Below are positions 59,291 to 64,000 of a stretch of DNA of 64,000 nucleotides, piece by piece; within the stretch, counting starts at the first letter, position 1, and each line of letters begins with the position of its first letter. The notes under the pieces were generated by a model that worked only from the letters and a program-made list of their open reading frames with translations, made no database searches and had not been told where the DNA came from. The stretch covers positions 8,796,662 through 8,860,661 of the forward strand of contig BSQZ01000006.1 in NCBI GenBank assembly GCA_033239005.1. The letters run 5' to 3'. Origin of the DNA: Lamellibrachia satsuma. Its lineage: Eukaryota > Annelida > Polychaeta > Sabellida > Siboglinidae. The position numbers were made by a program, and so were the translations under genes.

Positions 59291-59475
59291 AATTCGACTG
59301 TGTAAAACTTGTAGGCCCACAATTATCCGGTATATCAACTTTTCATTTTTGTACAGAATCAAGGGCGCACCTAGTTTACCTCTCATTAAAATATTGATAA
59401 AGTCTTTATTGGAAGGATAATTCTCTGTATTTTGACACTCGTTAAAACAATGTTTCTTCGCAAAAAGAGCTATAG

Positions 59476-59484
59476 ATGTGTGTG

Positions 59485-59530
<46 letters not shown>

Positions 59531-59534
59531 TGTG

Positions 59535-59578
<44 letters not shown>

Positions 59579-59660
59579 TGTGCGTGTGTTCGCGTGTGTT
59601 TGTTTGTTTGTGTGTGTGTGTGCGTGTGTGCGCGTGTGTTTGTGTGTGTGCGTGTGCGTG
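59476..59660. repeat. (TG)n / (TGCG)n microsatellite
   Basis: GT-rich run with an inner (TGCG)n block at about 59535-59580 and TTTG interruptions. The Val/Cys frames across it are artefacts. Confidence 0.93.
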
Positions 59661-59737
59661 CCAAATATGGAGAGAAAATCATAAATCACCATGGAAGAAA
59701 ATCACAATTATAACGGCGCCTGTCATTCACGAAAGCC

Positions 59738-59975
59738 GGACATTTTGGTAAAGGACACTTTGTCCCTGGACAGTTGGACCACAGCTATAATCGGCAATAT
59801 GACGTTTTGATAATAGAACGTTTTGGCAATAGGATATCTTGGTACAATCATTGAAAATAATCATATTAAAAATTACATTAATTCTCAATCTTTTTCACGA
59901 TGTGATAAAACGTACATTGCCAAAGCGTATGTGATCCAACTGTCCAGGGACATCACAGTTACCTTTATTCACACA
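59738..59975. mobile_element. Palindromic MITE-like element
   Basis: TGTCCCTGGACAGTTGGACC-ACA (59761-59783) faces TGTGATCC-AACTGTCCAGGGACA (59930-59952): 23 bases with one mismatch. The similarity continues outward (TAAAGG/CCTTTA) and inward (GGCAATATGACGTTTTGAT against the complement of the 59900s). The whole is an imperfect palindrome of about 240 bases without coding capacity. Confidence 0.6.
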
Positions 59976-60697
59976 TGCCGACTGCGCGAAACAAAACATC
60001 CGATGTAAGCAGACGAAATAAACATGCCTTTCCTTAGATGATCAGTACAAGAAGGACAGCCGCTTACAGATGAATGGTAGAGCATATCCTCCGGTTCGAT
60101 AGGCAGCGTCGTCGAATCGTTCATTTAAAGGGAACGTACAACGATTTTCTTTGGTTAAGTCAACGAATTCTTTATGTATTAGTATTTATAACATCTCGTT
60201 GGTTAAACGTAATATCCAAACAAAACGCATTAGGGCCTGCTACCACGATCTTTCATCTCATAATATTGTTTAATACCAGGTAGGCCCTACACCATGTGGC
60301 GAGGAAATAAAATATGTCGGCGTCGCGACATATATAAGATAGCTCTACGGCATTAAAAGACAGAAAATAGATCTTCACCTTTAAAGGTAACGTTCTTCAT
60401 GTGATGATTTCTAATAATGGTCTGTCAAATTCCCTTCTTGTGTGACCTAAACAGAATCTTGATTGACTGACTGCAATAACTGACTGCTTAGTAATGGGTC
60501 CTACGACGATAAGGCAGGATGGGGAGGAGCAAATGACTTTGAGACAAATGGCAGTAGGCCTACTGGTGGCAATGTCTTTTATGTTTGAAATGCCCTCATC
60601 TGAGGAACAAATGCTGGATCGAGGGTGCCACCTTGCGGTGTCTCGACAACTAATTATGACTTGTTGAAAAGCAAATCCGGGGAAATAGGGGGAGGGC
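59976..60697. other. Unassigned spacer
   Basis: Short plus-strand frames show no domains. A small hairpin ATATGTCG/CGACATAT lies near 60315-60336. Nothing else recognised. Confidence 0.4.
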
Positions 60698-61195
60698 CCA
60701 GGCACCTGATGGACACCCGGGCATCTGATGGACACCCCGGGAACCTGATGGACACCCCGGGCACCTGGTGGAAACCCCTGGCACCTGATGGACACCCCCG
60801 GCACCTGATGGACACCTGGGCACCTGATGGACACCCGGGCTCCTGATGGACACCCGGGCACCTGATGGACACCCCCTGCACCTGATGGACACCCCGGGCA
60901 CCTGATGGACACCCCCGGCACCTGATGGACACCTGGGCACCTGATGGACACCCCGGGCACCTGATGGACACCACCGGCACCTGATGGACACCTGGGCACC
61001 TGATGGACACCCCGGGCACCTGGTGGACACCCCAGGCACCTGGTGGACATCCCCGGCACCTGATGGACACCTGGGCACCTGATGGACACCCGGGCACCTG
61101 ATGGACACCCCCGGCACCTGATGGACACCCCGGGCACCTGATGGACACCTGGGCACCTGATGGACACCCCGGGCACCTGATGGACACCCCTTGAT
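60698..61195. repeat. GC-rich minisatellite, 17-21-bp unit, about 26 copies
   Basis: The core GGCACCTGATGGACACC is separated by 1-4 C/G bases; some copies have CACCTGGTGG. Variable spacing keeps several frames open (CPSGARVSIRCPG-type repeats on the minus strand), which I treat as artefacts. Confidence 0.93.
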
Positions 61196-61211
61196 CCGCC
61201 CGTGGAGCTTT

Positions 61212-61227
61212 CACTAGTAGTAGTAGC

Positions 61228-61280
<53 letters not shown>

Positions 61281-61362
61281 CAGTGGTAGTGTTAGTGTTA
61301 GTGTTAGTGTTAGTGTTAGTGGTAGTGGTAGTGGTTGTTGTAGTGGTAGTGGTAGTAGTAGC

Positions 61363-61393
<31 letters not shown>

Positions 61394-61394
61394 A

Positions 61395-61445
<51 letters not shown>

Positions 61446-61551
61446 CAGTGGTAGTGTTAGTGTTAGTGTTAGTGTTAGTGTTAGTGTTAGTGTTAGTGTT
61501 AGTGTTAGTGTTAGTGGTAGTGGTTGTTGTAGTGGTAGTGGTAGTAGTAGC

Positions 61552-61592
<41 letters not shown>

Positions 61593-61593
61593 C

Positions 61594-61631
<38 letters not shown>

Positions 61632-61655
61632 CAGTAGTAGTAGTAGTAGTAGTAT
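61212..61655. repeat. (TAG)n trinucleotide tract with compound internal repeat
   Basis: Runs of AGT are interrupted by GTGGCAGTGGTAGTGTTAGT blocks at about 61277 and 61442, a spacing of 165 bases, so the compound segment itself has been duplicated. The poly-Val frame is an artefact. Confidence 0.93.
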
Positions 61656-62110
61656 GTTCAGTGTTTATAATAGTATAGTAATTGTTTCAATCCCCTGCGA
61701 TGTTAAAACGAAGTGTTAGGCCTACAACCGCATCTGTGTAAGTGGTGCCATAAACGAGTAACAAAACATTGTGAACAACAAACTTGTTTCTGAAGCGCAA
61801 TCACGGCCACAAGTGTCACACACGCTTTATCCCTACATTCATTAGTGCACTAATTAGCGCAACAGCCTACTGCTGGATTGACTCTTTGATTGCAATCAGA
61901 GAAATCAAACAGTCGCCTTTTCATTGACTAACAGGGCTAACAGTTAATTAATTAGTGCTATCCGTCACAACAATGGTGCCAAAATCATTACATGGTCGAT
62001 CTATCTATCATTTCCTTGTTTCTTCTAAGTAATCTGGCCACCAAAGCCGGGTCAAGCGCTTATTTATTACAAAAGACCCGTACAGCGCCGACACATTTGC
62101 TTGTAAGATT
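61650..62110. repeat. Right arm of the diverged long inverted repeat
   Basis: Reverse complement of about 58790-59290. It abuts the (TAG)n tract on its inner side and runs to within about 200 bases of the plus-strand ORF at 62315. Confidence 0.75.
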
Positions 62111-62314
62111 CCATTGAAGAGACACGTTTAGTTTTCCTGTGAGACTAAACAACCGCTGCTACTAGTATTTTGGTGATTCAGCAAATTAATTTAACTGAAC
62201 CACCGTTTTCAAGGTGCGCCCAATTGGACGTGTGTCACATTGTGTCACACACATTGCAAAGAAAGATATCGTTTTTGCTACATAAGGACCGGCCTTCGAG
62301 CAGACAAGCCGGAA

Positions 62315-63220
62315 ATGCCGTCTCCGGTTGGCGAAGTCAGACACAGAAACATTAATTCTGCGTTGAAGTGTCGAGCTGCGAGGTCGTCGCCTTCGATGAG
62401 TCTGAACCTTCGTCGTTTGCTTCTACAGCGTCGTCTGTGTCGTCTGCTTCGGAAACGCGAAACGACGAAACGACGAGACGTTGCCATTAGACGTAGATTC
62501 GCCGTTCTACAACGGAAGCGCCGTCTACTTGAGTCCGATTCCGACGACTCGATGACGTCACAACCGAGGTACCCAATTTCTTACACAGGTATCCGAAAGA
62601 CGACGCCTGCATCCAGTGTACGCCTAAATGCCGACTTCCGTGTGGTGGCCAGCGCGGATTATAGAACCGATATGCCTATATCAACTACCGTGGATAATCC
62701 GCGGGCGAGTGGTCCCGATACTACGGTTCCATGGAACACCGCTGTTCTTCCAAGACTTCGCAATTTCTCGTCAAAATGTTCCGCCGGCATGTTTACCGTC
62801 ACGACCCCGTGGGGCGTCGCGAATACTCGCCCTTCACACTTCAGTGTATGCAAACGGTTGACAGACGTAGCCACCGTAAGGGAAAATCCACGAGCCCGTG
62901 GATGGGTTTCCAAGCCTCCTGCGAATATGTCTGTCGCGGCACGGCGTTCACGAGAGACTGTCGCCAACCGCTTTGTTTACGCGTCTTGCAGTACACCGAA
63001 AGAATCGAGTCACCCGGCTGAACCGAACAGCAGCCTTGGGAACAGTTTTGGGAACAGTTCGCCTCAACCACTGGGCAATTTCACTCGCACGAAACCTGTT
63101 CGACGGAGGGCACGCCGGAGCAAAACGGAAGCCAATGTGAAACTTGATGCGATCAAGTTTACAGGTCGTGGCCGTCCAAAAACTGTTGTCACGAACGGAC
63201 TCAAATGCACATGGTGCTGA
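62315..63220 (+). CDS. Uncharacterised basic protein with AT-hook-like motif
   Basis: The frame is open from 62195 (after TAA at 62192) to the TGA ending at 63220. The first ATG is at 62315, with G at -3, giving 301 residues. Residues about 25-75 are very Arg/Lys-rich (LRRLLLQRRLCRLLRKRETT, RDVAIRRRFAVLQRKRRLLE) and are followed by the acidic ESDSDDS. The middle is Ser/Thr/Pro-rich and low in complexity. Near the C-terminus GRGRPK (63164-63181) matches the core of an AT-hook, a minor-groove DNA-binding motif. A possible splice acceptor (TTTTCAAG, ending at about 62212) would allow an upstream exon. A polyadenylation hexamer follows at 63530. I do not recognise the family; nuclear location is inference. 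It may be a single-exon gene, a last exon or a chance ORF. Confidence 0.4.
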   Translation: MPSPVGEVRHRNINSALKCRAARSSPSMSLNLRRLLLQRRLCRLLRKRETTKRRDVAIRRRFAVLQRKRRLLESDSDDSMTSQPRYPISYTGIRKTTPASSVRLNADFRVVASADYRTDMPISTTVDNPRASGPDTTVPWNTAVLPRLRNFSSKCSAGMFTVTTPWGVANTRPSHFSVCKRLTDVATVRENPRARGWVSKPPANMSVAARRSRETVANRFVYASCSTPKESSHPAEPNSSLGNSFGNSSPQPLGNFTRTKPVRRRARRSKTEANVKLDAIKFTGRGRPKTVVTNGLKCTWC

Positions 63221-63529
63221 CTGGATATAAACATGATATGATATGTTTCTAATGCGTTGCTAAAATGTATATAGCATACTACAGACACTGCCTGTTGTTT
63301 ACAACACGGACACTATGGGAGTATTCTGTCCAAATGCAGTGACACATTTTTAGACAATGAAGCTGTCTGATAATTACCAAATGTGCCCCACATAAACATA
63401 TACTGGCATGCATATGAGGTATAATATTGCCTATTAATGCATTCAATGTAAAAGTTGGTTTAATGTGGTGCGTTGACTGCAATCGCACAGTCTACATGAC
63501 CTTGTTGAAAATTTTGACGTTGGGTGAAC

Positions 63530-63535
63530 AATAAA
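63530..63535 (+). promoter_or_regulatory. AATAAA polyadenylation signal candidate
   Basis: Plus-strand AATAAA 310 bases after the stop of the 62315-63220 frame, a normal distance for a 3' end. Confidence 0.4.
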
Positions 63536-64000
63536 CAGTCAGTTGAACATCAAATAATGATCATGTACGTGTGATTTATTCATCCACATCTAAGCACGTG
63601 CAAAGTGCCATTTTTTAATATAACAGGACACATAAAGACCACCACTATGTAATTACAGAACAAGTTACACATTCAGTGCGGTATTATTCCTCCCTGGCAT
63701 GCATATCAGGTAGATGACAGATCAGGTAGATGACACATCACCGGTGTCATCAAATGGACAAGGAGAAGAAGCTAGAATAATGATAAAGATCCCTCCTCGA
63801 TTAAATTTATGTTAGTTTCATTTCCTATTCATTATGCGAAAAATCAAACCTATGTGGTCTGGCGTACACTTGCCAGGTGTACAGAGTTCTACCGTGGGTC
63901 GCTACGACTAATCAGTCTGGGCTTTAGAACACGGACCAAACTGCATACAAGTGCGACTGTTTATTCGTCCATGTCCAGTCATACATCCGGGTGGTGGCAG
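63536..64000. other. Right edge, no gene recognised
   Basis: A short tandem GATCAGGTAGATGACA lies at about 63706-63738. Otherwise unique AT-rich sequence. Confidence 0.4.

Noticed and set aside
59231..59751. Val/Cys and Thr/His-rich frames
   Set aside because: Translations of (TG)n and (TGCG)n.
60397..61214. Collagen-like or Cys-rich minus-strand frames (CPSGARVSIRCPG repeats)
   Set aside because: All three frames are open through a GC-rich minisatellite with irregular spacing; no leader or domain.
61202..61678. Poly-valine 158-codon frame
   Set aside because: Translation of (TAG)n/(AGT)n.

Overview
Kind of organism: this is nuclear DNA from an animal, most likely a marine invertebrate. 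It has spliced exons with GT/AG borders, extracellular CUB domains, a broken L2/CR1-type LINE, a tRNA-derived SINE, hAT-like and hairpin MITE-like elements, a fold-back transposon, and an unusual load of tandem repeats. No bacterial operons, tRNA, rRNA or CRISPR arrays are visible. The sequence does not let me name the species. Layout, left to right: (1) 1-16.7 kb is the 5' part of one minus-strand gene for a secreted or membrane-anchored multi-CUB protein. Eight exons fit in splice phase: a hydrophobic leader exon (16593-16685), a 16-bp microexon (7420-7435), then three CUB domains of two exons each (6861-5994, 4182-2268, 956-276). The gene runs off the left edge. CUB-2 and CUB-3 are a recent duplication that included introns. 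(2) The ~9.2-kb first intron holds a dead LINE on the minus strand (about 13.95-8.34 kb). It is split by a 2229-bp fold-back element (10427-12655) flanked by the 6-bp duplication GACGCA. The introns also hold a SINE, a 162-bp MITE, long (TA)n tracts, hairpins and a 44-bp minisatellite. (3) 16.7-18.9 kb has a hAT-like fragment, a 35-bp minisatellite (17514-18436) and AT-rich DNA. (4) 18.9-58.4 kb is one continuous 39.5-kb array of about 820 copies of a 48-bp unit. The unit has no stop codon in any of its six frames, so open frames thousands of codons long occur on both strands; these are mostly a consequence of the repeat. Higher-order blocks, linked rare variants and a central zone of dense small indels show how the array grew and where the assembly may be weak. 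A short leader-like ORF at its left border and an AATAAA just beyond its right border leave a low-probability coding or transcribed hypothesis open. (5) 58.4-62.1 kb is bounded by a diverged ~500-bp inverted repeat that encloses a palindromic MITE-like element, (TG)n, a 17-21-bp GC-rich minisatellite and a (TAG)n tract. (6) 62.3-63.2 kb carries a plus-strand ORF of about 301 residues with a basic N-terminal region and one AT-hook-like motif, followed by AATAAA; its function is unknown. How the parts work together: only the CUB gene is a well-supported protein-coding gene. It is probably extracellular (adhesion, matrix or recognition), but no specific ligand can be read from the sequence. The rest is mobile and tandem-repeat DNA.
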